64,000 nucleotides of DNA from Desmodesmus armatus (taxonomy: Eukaryota > Chlorophyta > Chlorophyceae > Sphaeropleales > Scenedesmaceae), in contig VIIQ02000686.1 in NCBI GenBank assembly GCA_007449985.2, forward strand, positions 248,001 to 312,000, in the 5' to 3' direction. Of this stretch, positions 33,614-45,124 are shown one piece after another. Every line of letters begins with the position of its first letter. Position 1 is the stretch's first letter. The position numbers were made by a program, and so were the translations under genes. Under the pieces are notes generated by a model. That model was not told the DNA's origin and did not search any database. It saw only the letters and a list, made by a program, of their open reading frames with translations.

Positions 33614-35269
33614 ATGGGACTTGACGGAGGCACCAAGATCACACGCAGTGGTAGGTGCCAGCTTCTCCCATGCGGCGCCTGGACACCCCTACCACACAGC
33701 AAGCGACTTGGTGTTGGAAGCAGCAGCAGCAACACCAGCGTCCATGGCAGCAGCAGTCTAAGTAGCCAGTTTGTCCAAAGTTGTCAATGTGTGGTTCACT
33801 GTGTGGTAACGTCTACCCAAAACTTTGTATGTCGTGCACTCTGCAGACGTGTTGCGGCGGCAATCAAGCCGTTGGGCCCAGCAGGACACATCACGCAGCA
33901 CACGGGGCGGCAGTGTCAGCCAGTCTCAGGTCTACCAGGAGCAAACATTAGATGAGCAGATACGACGGTAAGGACAAATGGTTCTCCATACAGCTGTGAT
34001 GGCTTGCATGGGTGCTGCAGTGGTGATACTCATTCTGGTGCAACAAACAGGCATGTACAGCAGCGACAGTGGTCAACCCTTGCTATCACACAGCCTAGCA
34101 TGGGCTTCTGCAGTCTACATTCGGCCTAAGCACACACTTTTACACCTTTTTGCAGTGGTGGTAAGCGACCAGTATGGCCATTTGTGCTGAGCGAGTGTGC
34201 CGTTTGCATGCATGTGTTGTGCAGGACGATTCTTTGGACAACCTGTGCGCTCTCAGGTCTCCCACTGGTGGCTCCCATAGTGGCGGATGCTCTGGGGCAG
34301 CTGTTCAACAAGCAGTCAGTCCTGGAGCACCTGCTTGCATCCAAGGCAGTAGCAGCAGGAGCATCCGCAGCTGCTGCAGCAGTCGTTCCTATGCAGCCAG
34401 CTGCTGCCCTGCTTCCTCCTGCAGCAGCACGTGGCTCCTGCAACCCCAGCACAGCACCATGCAGTATCATCCCTTACGCAGCACCAACAGCAGTAGCGCC
34501 TCCTCCAAAGGACCTTGCTGCTGCTTGCCTGCGCTACGAGAACCAACAGCGCGTGGCAGCGGCCGCAGCAGCTGCCTCAGGGGACGCGGCAGCAGCATCA
34601 CAGGGCACATTTGAACACATCAGGTCCCTAAAGGATGTGTTCCCAGTGCAGCTGGCGCCCAACCCAGATGCAGCACCCCAGCATGCAGGCCCTCCTGCAG
34701 CTCAAGGAGGGTCAGCACAGGGCAGTACGCATGGTTGGCAGCAGGGCAGCAGTAGCAGCAGTGGTGGGGAGCTACCTAGCCCATGGATGTGCCCTATCAC
34801 ACTGCAGCCATGCGGTAGCAAGCAGCCCTGCTGTGCACTGCGGCCCTGTGGGCATGTCTTGAGTCAGAAGGCCCTAGCAGCTATCACTCCTGCAGCCACG
34901 GCTAAGGCCGGTGCAGGTGCCAGCTCAGCAGGCGGGAAAACGTCCTCAGGGGCGCCGCTGGGCCAGCACCACAAAGCTAGCCAGGCTGTGCAGTTGCAGG
35001 ACAAGGGCCTTGATGAGGAAGGCAGCTTAGATGGGGATGCAGGATGCTGCCATGCATGCTGCTGTCCTGTGTGCGAGACTCCTTTTGTGCCGGGGAAGGA
35101 CGAGGTGCTGATCAACGGCAGCCAGCAGCACATGGATAAAGTCAGGGTGCAGTTGCAGGCAGCAGCAGCGGCAAAGGCGCAGGCGAAGCAGAAGAAGCGG
35201 AAGAGGGCAGCAGAGGCTCAGCAGCCGCAGCCGCAGCCTCCACAGCGCTTGGCTTTGTCAGCCAGTTGA
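33614..35269 (+). CDS. RTF2: Replication termination factor 2 (RTF2) homologue
   Basis: RTF2 is a replisome-associated protein with a degenerate RING-like zinc fold that regulates fork stalling. First exon 33614-33650 encodes MGLDGGTKITRS, matching the family's invariant MGxDGGT start. Main exon 34225-35269: ILWTTCALSGLPLVAPIVAD, LGQLFNKQSVLEHLL, FEHIRSLKDVFPVQL, then the RING-like part WMCPITLQPCGSKQ, CCALRPCGHVLSQKAL, CCCPVCETPFVPGKDEVLIN, and a basic tail (KQKKRKRAAEA). Phase arithmetic requires at least one small exon between 33651 and 34224, which I could not place. Ala-, Gln- and Ser-rich insertions lengthen the linker relative to animal and plant proteins. Confidence 0.88.
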
Positions 35270-36804
35270 TGCGGCGTGAGTGTTGATGTTGTTCCTCATT
35301 GCTGACCATACGGATGTTCTGACGAGCATTGGCAAACTTGCGCTGTTGTTCAGCTTGTTGACAGTAGTCCAGTTGCGCCTGGCCGCCAGGTACGGAATGC
35401 TGGCGTGCATGTGTCTAAGGCCCATGCATGCCACTTCAGCACGCTTCTGCCATTTGGCAGCGCCAATGGGGTGTTTGGTCCATGCGTGATAGTGGGTGCA
35501 TAGCGCAATGATGTATCTTGGCTGGAAGGCCGAACATGACCAGTTGCACAGTGTGTACAGTGTAATAGTACTGTGCTGTGCTGTGAGCTGAACCATTTAT
35601 CTATGTACATGTTGGTTTGTGATGAGTTGGTTTGCTGTACTACATGCCATCACTGAGTGGCATTTTTTATGATGCTTTGTTGAGGTTGTGCTCCCACGTG
35701 GCATGCAAGGTGGTGGGAACGTGCCGGTGCTCTGCTGCAGCCAAAATGGCAGCTGACACAACACTATCACTGTGAGCAGGGCCCCTTGCCATTGCCACCA
35801 TTCTGCTGCTGTGCAGCCTGCAGTGCAGATAGTCAGGGAAGCCCTGTAAGCAACAACAAATACTATGGCATGGCATGACCCATGGCATCTCGTGCCTTGA
35901 GGGTAAAGCATGATGCAGCTGAGTTCAGGCACCACACAGCCGCAGCACTGCGTCGAACCTCCTGGTGGCTCAGCCCCGTCTGCCTTAGAGCAATGCATCT
36001 GTACGGAGTAAGCTCAAGACTGCTACCTGGCAGGGGTGATGATGTCAATGAACCTACTTTGTGTGGTTGTGTGACATTGGTGGTTGAGAAATGACGGCAC
36101 CCCTAGCAACCTATTGGCTTGTGGCCCAGTCCAGCACCAACAAGTCGCAGCACCAATAGCCACATTATGCACCTCAGTTTTGAATGGCTGGTTGGCCTTC
36201 CTGGGGGCCAGCTACTGTATCGCCCAGTACATACAGACACCTTGGCATGGAGGAATCAACCAGAGCTACCACGATGGCATGATAGGTTGGTTTGAGCAAA
36301 TTTCTATAGCCCGTTTGATGTTGCATGCGCAGGGTGCTGCGATGGCTGCCGGCTCCATCGATGAGCTTCCATGCAGCTGAAAGTCGGGCTGCAAGGTGCT
36401 GCATTTATCAACAGACACAAGCATGAAAATTGTAGCTTTGGGGTAGCTGGGTAGCTTATCTACCCAGACGAGCTGCATTCATGCTGCCAGGCAAGGCTGG
36501 TCAAGTAGAAAGCCAGCTTCCCGCCATAAACCGTCTGCAGCATCTATCGGGACATCGTAGGAGCGCAGCAGCAGGCTATCATCTACATTACACGCACCTT
36601 ACAAAATACTCTGTCCAAAGGAGCAGACTGACAGCATGGATGCCCACTGCATATCCCAACTCAACCACCGCTGCTGCTGCTTGCTGTCTGCCTCCCCTTT
36701 GCGCCTACAGAGCCACCCCTACATCAACCCACACCCCCACGGTAACGTGACAGCAGCACAAGGCCATTCGCAATGTGCATGCTGGCATCATGGTCTATAG
36801 CAGC
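35270..36804. other. Interval downstream of RTF2
   Basis: RTF2 3' UTR followed by sequence without supported exons. No open frame with splice support or recognisable domain on either strand. Confidence 0.45.
35561..35565 (+). promoter_or_regulatory. Possible poly(A) signal TGTAA for RTF2
   Basis: TGTAA, the usual polyadenylation signal of chlamydomonad algae, 292 bp after the RTF2 stop. The pentamer is short, so chance occurrence is possible. Confidence 0.35.
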
Positions 36805-38856
36805 TGCAACCTGGTGCAGGGAGGGGTTCTGTCAGACAGGCAAAGCCAACGCGGCTGTGTGTGGGGAACACAGCACACCTGCTTGAACCCTCCTGCACTG
36901 GGCCACTTGTTTTCTATGTGGCCACTGGTACTTGCTATTTGCAACTGCCGCTGCTGTCCGTAGGGCCCAACAGCCTTGGGCCAGCAGCTGCTGCCGAAGC
37001 CACAGGAAACTGCACCTGACATGCCACCCATCTTGCAGCAGCATTGCTAGTGTAGTGCCTGTTGCATGTTTTTCATGCCAGCCGCTGGGCAACTCAGTGT
37101 AGGGGTTCAGGCAGCGGCAACGCACTGGGCATGGGGGAACCCAGTGGCACCCACTGACCCTTCTGCACTGGGCAATCTTTGACTCCTGTTGGCTACTGGT
37201 CGTTGCTTTTTGCGACTGTCACTGCCTAGTGGAACTGGCCCCATTGCCAGGCACGGGATGACTGCCGACGCCACGGGAGCTTACACGTATAGCTGACTTG
37301 CCGCTCACGCTACAAACAGCTATGCGGTGCATAACTCTGCATGTTCAGCACCTGACAGTTGCCACCCTGCTGCCCGCCCCCCCCCCTCCCCCCCTTGTGT
37401 GCACACAGGAAGTTGAAGTTGGAGCGAGTTGTTGCTACCGTAGCAGTGTGGGCCACACACATCAACAGATGAGTAACATGTATCGCAGGCATATCAGGCC
37501 AGCTGTATCTGCTTCACCAGCAGCACCAAGCCATTGCACCACACATGCTAGCTCAGCACTTGTTGAAACCAGCTGCAACTGGTGTGGGGTCAGGGTTTGT
37601 CAGTCAGGCAAAGTCAACGCGCTGGCCCTGCCGGTGGCACCTGCAACTGCCAAACCCTCCTGCACTGGCCATCGCATCCTGTGAACACTGGTCTAACCCC
37701 ACACTGGCTTTTGGTTGGTGGCCGCCATGTGCCGTTGTATCTTACCAATTGCTGTGCCTTGAGCACACAGTGTGCTGGCTGCCGAAGATTTACAGGAGGC
37801 TGCACTTGACATGCCAAGCTTGCTTTGACCTCAATACAGTGGAAGTTGTGCAAGAAACACTGCTGAAGATCGCATGTGGGGTCACTACTGACAGGAACAT
37901 CGCTGGTGTTGCATGTTTGCAGGACACAAGCTTATGCTACCACACACACCGTGTCTGAGAGTGAGATAAGTACCAGGTGCTGCGCAGTACGCATGCATGT
38001 ATGGCGGATCAGCGCTGCAAACGTGATGCATCAGCAGCACAGAGCTATAGCACGCTGCACGTTTGCTTGGCACTGCTCACCATGCGTTGCTGTGCTTGAG
38101 CGTGCCCAGTCAGGAGGCCCGGCGCCTGAACTGGGCGCTCGCATGCTAACCATGTGGGCATGTTGGGCACTGCATTTGCAAAGGGCAGCTGCAACTCGTC
38201 ACAGGGGAGTGCTCATAAGTCGGGCATCATCCACACCCTGGTTGCGCTGCGCCAGTGGCTCCTGGCGACACCCCTGTGACGGGCAGTCCTGTTTCCTGCG
38301 GGTGCTGGTCTTCCCCCTGCTAGCCTTACGGCCATCCCCACCCCTCCCACCCCCTGGCCGTAAGGTTGGCAGCGGCAGCCGCATCTGCAGGAGACTGCAC
38401 TTGACATGCAAGCCATGCAGCTATGCAACAACGAACATAAGCGGCTGCCTCACCAACGGTGTAGGAAAAGCTGCACATTTCTTGCACCTGACAGGACAAA
38501 CCCCCCCCTGCTTGTAGGTTTTCTCACAAGCTTGCCAAGGCAATGGTAAGTAGCAGTGTCCGCATATGCGGCATGATAGCAGTAGTACTACCGCTGTCGG
38601 TAGCAGCACGGAGGCATTGCACAGCGCATGGCAGCATTGCTCTCATGGCAGCTGCAACCCGGTGCCGGGGAAGCTGCAGTACAGGCAGAGTCAACGCGCT
38701 GGCACCACCAGTGGCACCTGTCGCAACTTCTCTGTCACTGGGCAACCTGTCTCCTGCATGGCTGCTGGTCCCGCCACTGGTAGCCGAAGGGCCCCAAAGG
38801 TCTAGGTGCTACTGCCGGCTGCCGCAACATCAGGAGACTGCACGTGACATGCTGAT
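36805..38856 (+). repeat. Degenerate ~220-bp repeat family, about five copies
   Basis: Diverged copies at about 36805-37023, 37080-37290, 37568-37817, 38190-38410 (partial) and 38648-38856. Shared marks in order: GCAGCTGCAAC..GGTG, CAGGCAAAGTCAACGCGCTGG, TGGCACCTG, CTGCACTGGGCAA, TGGCTACTGGT, GCTGCCGAAG, and an end CAGGAGACTGCACTTGACATGC. No consistent coding frame. Copies differ by substitutions and indels, so the family is old. Confidence 0.75.
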
Positions 38857-40869
38857 CATCAGGTTGGATACAGACACTGTGGGATCAAGTTAGCCATGTT
38901 GGCAGGTCAACAGAGGAGCTGGCCAGCGCTGCACAACACGTCGTCGCTACCAATGTCGACAGAAGGCGGCAACTCGTTGAACGAGTACAGGCTTGACGGC
39001 CCAAGTTGCGGCGGGTGGTGCGATAGCAGCTGTTGTAGACAGCAGGCGGCAGCAGCAGCAGCAGCAGGGCTCAACAGCTGGAGTTGTCTATTGGAAAGTG
39101 ACGACAACTGCAGCTTCAAGCACAAGTTGTTATGTGGCTCACAGCTTTGTGTGGCAGTTAGGGCAGGGCAGTCGCAGTTGTCTACTGAAAAGTGACGACA
39201 ACTGCACTGCTGTTTCATGCAGATGATGGTTGCGCTATATTGTAAGGACCGTGTGACAGGGTGGGCGGGGCTGTGGTCTGGTTCACGCTGGCAAGTACAC
39301 GCTCTCATGCGGGCTTCTCCAGCTACAGACATGGCATGGTGGAGACGGGGGGGGGGGGGCTGTTGTCAGGAGGCTCCTGACAGTGTCAGCAGGTTGTATG
39401 CAGTGGCAGCATCAATTGTGTCCTGGTGCACTGCTCAGCAGGCACGTACACGTTGCGTGTGACTCTGCCGGCTGCAGACACCAGTGGCAGCACCAAGAAC
39501 AGCAGCAATTGGGGTCAGGGCGCTGGGTGTGGGTGGGCGCAGGGGGGCCCTGGGGTGGTGTTTTCAGGCGGCTTGCCAGCAAGCATTGCTCATGCCGCAT
39601 GCAGTGGCAGCATCAGCTACTGGGAAGGGGTGTGGGCAGTTGGATCTGTTGGCAGCAGGCTTGAGCAGACCAGCTTTATTGTCAGTCGCCAGCAAGCATT
39701 GTAGTATTGCTGCACCACGGCACATGCATTGAGTGGGCAGGGCGGGGTGGGAAACAGTTGTCCTACGCAAGATTGCGTCAGCAGAGGAGTTACACGTACT
39801 ACTGGTGTGTGTAACTGGTCTCAGACTGCACTACCCCTGCTGCATACGGGGGCGTACATCTGTTTCCTGCATGAATGTGCCCGGCGCAGGGGGGCCCCTG
39901 CTGCTTGAGGGTGTCTGATCCCTACTTCACCACCTCTGCTGCGCATGTGTGTGTTTGTCTGATCCCCACCTCACCGGGCCCCCCGTGCGCAAGGGTGTGT
40001 GTTTCGCTGTATGCAGTTGGGAGAACTTTTCTGGGTGACGTGGGACCTGAATGGTGACGTGTACAGGGACGTGGGCGGTGTGCACACACAGCACATGTGA
40101 CCAGTGTTGGGTTGAGGGTGTGATTGAGATGCTGGTGGCAGCCTTACAAATTGCTGAAGTTGGTCCCGCTGGGTGGCAGACGTGTTGTGTGTTTGCTGCG
40201 TTGCTACAGCCGCAGCACTTTGCCAAGCCGGAGATCTCCGTCTAGACGAATGTGCTGTGCACTGGCAGCAACAAGCATTATTCTCTTGTTGGTGCCTGTG
40301 CCAGCGCTTGCACTTGATGTGCGCATGGCCGTCTTGCATGGCTCCTCTGTAACGTGCTCCTCGCCATAGCTATGGCACCATGTATGCATCGAAGCCAGCA
40401 AAGTCAAGGCGGGTTGTGCCAGTAGTTAGGCCAGCTGGGATGCTGCTGACTTCCTGCTAGCAGCACTTGTAGCAATTGAATTTGAGCACTGCTGCCAGGT
40501 TCGCAACCCTGTACTATTTGCTTGGTGCCACTTTGTCAGGCGCGCAAAAGGAATGCCAGGGGCAATGGCCAATCCACACAAGCACTGCTGTAGTGTCACT
40601 TCTTCTCAGGAAAAGTACAAGCAACATCTGCAAAACTCTGACAAGCATAAGGGGGCGGGGGGATCAAGTGTGCTTGATGTGCTGGGACTGAGCACCAGCA
40701 AGCCAACAACGCACCCCTGCATATCTTCTGCATAACTGGATTTCTGCCCAAGTACTACCACTGTCCATCATGTCGTCAAATCAATCGACAACTTGACCAT
40801 CTGTTGACACATCATCACATGCCCTGCCCAAACTTTGAGTCCATTTGTAGCCATCCTCAGCAGCAGTCG
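38857..40869. other. Mostly non-coding interval with exon-like fragments
   Basis: Contains two GTTGTC...GACAAC stem-loops (39083-39108 and 39177-39202) and plus-strand fragments that read like protein: about 39425-39500 (CSAGTYTLRVTLPAADTSGS) and about 40020-40078 (LGELFWVTWDLNGDVYRDVG, following TATGCAG). They could be exons of an unidentified plus-strand gene or relics; I cannot link them. Confidence 0.25.
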
Positions 40870-43800
40870 TCAGGCATGCTGTGGACTGGCAGCACCATCC
40901 CTGCAAGCAGCTGCCGGCTGACTGCCCGCCCCACCCTTGCGTGCTGCAGCTGCCTCAGCTACCCAGTCCAGCACGGCCGCCACCCTGCCTGCATCGTTGA
41001 ACAGCTTCAGTTTCGGCACGTAGCGCTTCAGTGCTGCTTGCGTGGCTTTGTCAAAGCGGCCGCTGTCACCACAGCCGCCTTCATGCTGGGGCCGCTCCAG
41101 TTCTGCCAGCACCTCCTGAAGCACTTCTTCAGTGCTGCGACTGCTGACATCCAACCACCTGCACACACAAAAGTCATGCAGTAGAAGCCTTACTGAGTAC
41201 ACAGCAGGTTGTGATACCGCACATGTGTTGGTGACGCATATTACACTGAGACTTGTGGCAGCTGAGAGCCAGCACCCACCATGACAAGTCCCAGGGTCTC
41301 TTCATTGAGTCATACCCAGAAGAAGGGGTGTGGGGGACTAGAGCCTATGCGGCATGGCTGGCTGAGCCGGCCCGGGGGGGGGGGGGCAGCCAGGCCCCAA
41401 CAAACAACATTCCCATCTGCACTCGCTCACGCCTTCTGCAACATGATGGACAGCAGTTGCGTGGAGCTGGCGCGATGGTGTAGAAGGCTGCATGCTGTTT
41501 AATACTACAGTCACAATGCATGCCCCAAGCCGCCGCTGACGTGTTCAACCCCAGCTCACCTGAACATGTCATCATCCCTAAACCATGTCGTCTGGTTCTT
41601 CACCAGGTTTCTTGATGCAGTGGCAATGTCGAAAATGAGCTGTTGCAGCTCCTGTTCACTGGCAGAACCTTTTGCCACTGCAGCCTGCAGCAGCAGCAGT
41701 GTAAGGCACAAGGAATGCGGCACATATCAATTCACGAGGTGTTGCGACACATCCCGTCAATCCCCAAGTCAGCCTTCTTGCATCCCGCTGCCAAGTGGCA
41801 AACACAAAACGGCATGTGTTCATTACCTAAGCACTTCACAACAATCAGGCACCCTATCATCCCAACTGCCATGCGTCCAGATATACCAGAGTGGTTCAAA
41901 GACAAAGTGTGGGCAGGCAACACACAGCAGCATTGGCATAGCCTTCAATAAGCACATGGGACCAACCTGCATGAACTCCATAGCCTGTCGGTATCCAATG
42001 GCCCTGGTGGCAATGTTGCTGTTGGGCTGCATGCCCCTGTCCAGCAACATGAGTGCCTCAGGAAGCAAGCCACCAGCCACCTGCATGTAACAAAACCAAA
42101 TCAGTCCGCAGAGTTGTGGAGTGGTGAGGAGAGGTCGGAAACTTGCAACACAACTGCCATGGCAATGGCAGCAGGATGCTTCAGGGACCATGTGGCACAA
42201 TAGTGGCAAGCTGGGGTGGTGGTCATGCAGATACGCAGCAGGCTCCTACATCTGGAATCGATCCCATGGCATGGCATGGCATCGCATTACATGACATATC
42301 CCAGCAATCAGAGGCCATGATTGGCCTGCTGCAGGGGCGTGGTGCACGGTAGGCTGACTGGTCCTACAGATCTACAGATCAGTCCAGGCACAGCATGATC
42401 CCTAGGCCAAATTCAGCGTTTAGCAGCCTCTCTTAGTCAACAGCCCCTCACCATCTCCTCTACTCTGTATATGATCCTGTCAAACAGCTCTAGCCTAGGT
42501 CTGTGTAGGAAGAAGCACCTGCAGGCATATGAAGCAAGTTACACCACTGGAGTCATATCTGATGTGGGCTTGCATGGTGTCATGACACTTGTTCTTATGT
42601 GGCCTTGGGGTTGGGGGGTGGGGGGTGGGGGGTGGGGGGGGGGGCGTAAAGTGCAGTGCCCTGTGAATAAAAAGGGGGGGGGGTGCCCAAGTTAGGTGTT
42701 GTCAGCAGGTCGGTTGTGCAAAACGGTGCTACAATTCGCAATCAAGCTCTCATGTACACCAATGTACTGCACACGTTGGGGCTGATTGACCAATGACTAC
42801 AAGGAAAAGTGTGGTTACTGACATTGCACGTGTGGAGACAGATTACCAAAACTCACCTAAAGTCATAGTCAAGTTCCTTTGTTGTGTCGACATCAAGCTG
42901 ACTCAGCGGCTTGCCCCCATTCTGTATCAAAATCTGCAACACCCGCTGCAATCTATACCAGTTGTTGCGTTCAGCACGTATGCGTGCCGCAGTTTCTGAG
43001 TCCCCTAGCTGCTGTACCACATCCACTGCTACATCCCACCGCTGCTCCTCCTGTAGCTGCTGTGCCGCTGCAGCTGCTGCCGCGCTGACAGGTGGCAGCT
43101 TGGCTATAGCTTCCGCTGCTGCGGCTGCTGCTGCAGCTGCTGCTGATGCGTGACGGGGGCTGCGGGGAGTGCTGCTGCCCTGTGCCTGGCCACCTGCCGG
43201 GATGAACATATGTGGATTACTGCCAGGGGGGTCCAGCTGCTGCTCATGGTCAAGATCACACTGCCGCTGCTGCTGCTGCTGCATCTGCTGTGCTGCAGGG
43301 TCGTGTTGGGTGGCAAGCCCCTCTGCTGACTGCACCTCCTGCTGGCCTGAGTGCATCTGCTGCTGCTGGTGCTCCTGTTGTGCAGCTGCTACCTGTGCTG
43401 CTGCCTGCACCCATGCCTGACCGATGAGCTCCAGGGCTTTAGCGGCTGCCTCAGGGTTTGAGGCGGGTGTGGATGGCCTGCCATGGATGAACCAGCGGAG
43501 GTAGAAGCCGGTGCCACCAGCCACTATGGGCACCTTGCCCCTCTGCAGGACATAGAGAGGGTCACCAGAACACCATTTGATGGACTGGGTGAGTTTGGGA
43601 AACGGTGACCGTGGTAGGTAGGACTAGTAGGAGTACTTCAGCCGGCCGGCGCATGAGGGCTACCAGTGGAGGCCAACTGCACCCAGTTGCGAGATGGCCG
43701 CATTCTGTTCAGCAAGTGTGAGCTGCAGGAGATGTGTGACATTTGGTGCTGGGGGTGCAGCCCTATGGCTGCTGCACTGGCGCCCTGCTGGTCTGCTGCC

Positions 43801-44712
43801 AGGCTACCCCCATTGTGGCCATGTGCCAGCCTGGCAACTGTGTATTGAATTGGCGGTACTGGTGTGCAGTTGTCACAAGATGAAGAGATTGGTATCTATG
43901 GTTGTAGTACCAGGCCATGACAGTGACACTCACAGCGATGATGTCTTCAGCTGCTTTGCGCCCAAGGCTGTGGAAGTCTCCTGCTGAGAACTCCTTAGCA
44001 GGGTCAAGTATGTCTATCAGGTGGTGGGGGATGCCCTCTCGCTGCTCCAATGGCAACTGCAGCACAGGGTTAGGAGGGACACTGGGTGAGTGGCATCAGC
44101 AGCGTGCCTGTCGCTGCAGCAAGCCTATGCACAGGAGTCAGGGCTGCGCCAATTGGGAGCCACACACAGATTGTGATCAGAGACACTGCTCAAGCCCACA
44201 ACTGACATTGCATTGCTGTGTGTAGCTGGATGTTTGACCAGCCCTTTGCTGGCACAGCTGTGCTGGTTGTGAGCTCTTGCCAAGTGCAGGATCACCTGCC
44301 AGATTGTACCATCTGAAGGTAGCTACCAGACTGCATCCCCTTACCAGACTGTACCCACCTTGTCAGATCCAATGTCCAGCCCACGGTACACTTGCACAGA
44401 GTCTGCACTGATGATCTCCCCGCCAATGCGCTTGGCTAGCTCCAGGCCAAGCTTTGTTTTGCCAACTGCTGTTGGGCCTGTGATGACGATTACTTTGGGG
44501 CGGGTGGCATGTGATGCTGACTGCTGCTGGTGGTGATCCAGCTCGGCTGCTGAGCTTCCATCAGCTGCTGAGGCTATGAGTGTAGTTCGTGAAAGTTTGA
44601 ATTTGTTTTGCTGTTGTGTGTGCATGAGCTGCCTGCAAGCAGCTGGTGAGAGAGACCCTGGGGTGCCGTGGCAAGCAGGGTGCCAGCACAGCCGCATCAG
44701 CAAGGTCAGCAT
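40870..44712 (-). CDS. tRNA dimethylallyltransferase (IPT/MiaA family)
   Basis: Transfers a dimethylallyl group to adenosine 37 of tRNAs reading UNN codons. ATG at 44712. Seven phase-consistent exons: 44359-44712, 43934-44056, 42857-43542, 42452-42518, 41967-42080, 41560-41684, 40870-41158, giving 585 residues. Motifs in order: P-loop [75 protein letters not shown], the insert border, [68 protein letters not shown]. An N-terminal extension of about 75 residues with Arg, Ser and Thr suggests organelle targeting. Exon 3 carries a long Gln/Ala-rich insertion. The C-terminus ends SPQHA with no obvious zinc finger. Divergent from SPF27 with 412 bp between starts. Confidence 0.95.
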
Positions 44713-45124
44713 GTACTCATCAGGTGTGTAGGGTCTATGAAACCATCAGGGTTAGGGCAGCACTTGATGAATGTTCGTACCTACACCCCTCTCTCCTCTC
44801 TGACTGTCACTGCAACTGAACCATAACTGCTGGTGCTCTGTCACGTTGTGGCGCTGGGTGTTTCTTGTGTGCAATGCGTTTTCTGTAGCTGTTGCAGTCT
44901 TACATGTTACCGCAGTCTCGGCAGGCAGCAGCACCGAAACAGATCTGACTGCACTTTGCTCCCTCGTGGCTCTGTTCTCCCTTGCTCACGGCTCTGTCGA
45001 CGTTTTGAATCTTTCGCGGTCCATACGTACATCAACATAATCAGATCCTTTTGTGTGAGCAGCACAGTCGTGGGACTTCTGCTGCTGTGCTACTGCTCCA
45101 GCTTTGGTAGCAGCAGACACAAAC
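44713..45124. promoter_or_regulatory. Divergent promoter region IPT / SPF27
   Basis: 412 bp between start codons of opposite genes; probable shared promoter and both 5' UTRs. No clear named element. Confidence 0.5.

Noticed and set aside
36805..38856. Repeat array as CRISPR
   Set aside because: Units are ~220 bp, diverged and unevenly spaced; CRISPR repeats are 21-48 bp, near-identical and regularly spaced, and this is eukaryotic DNA.
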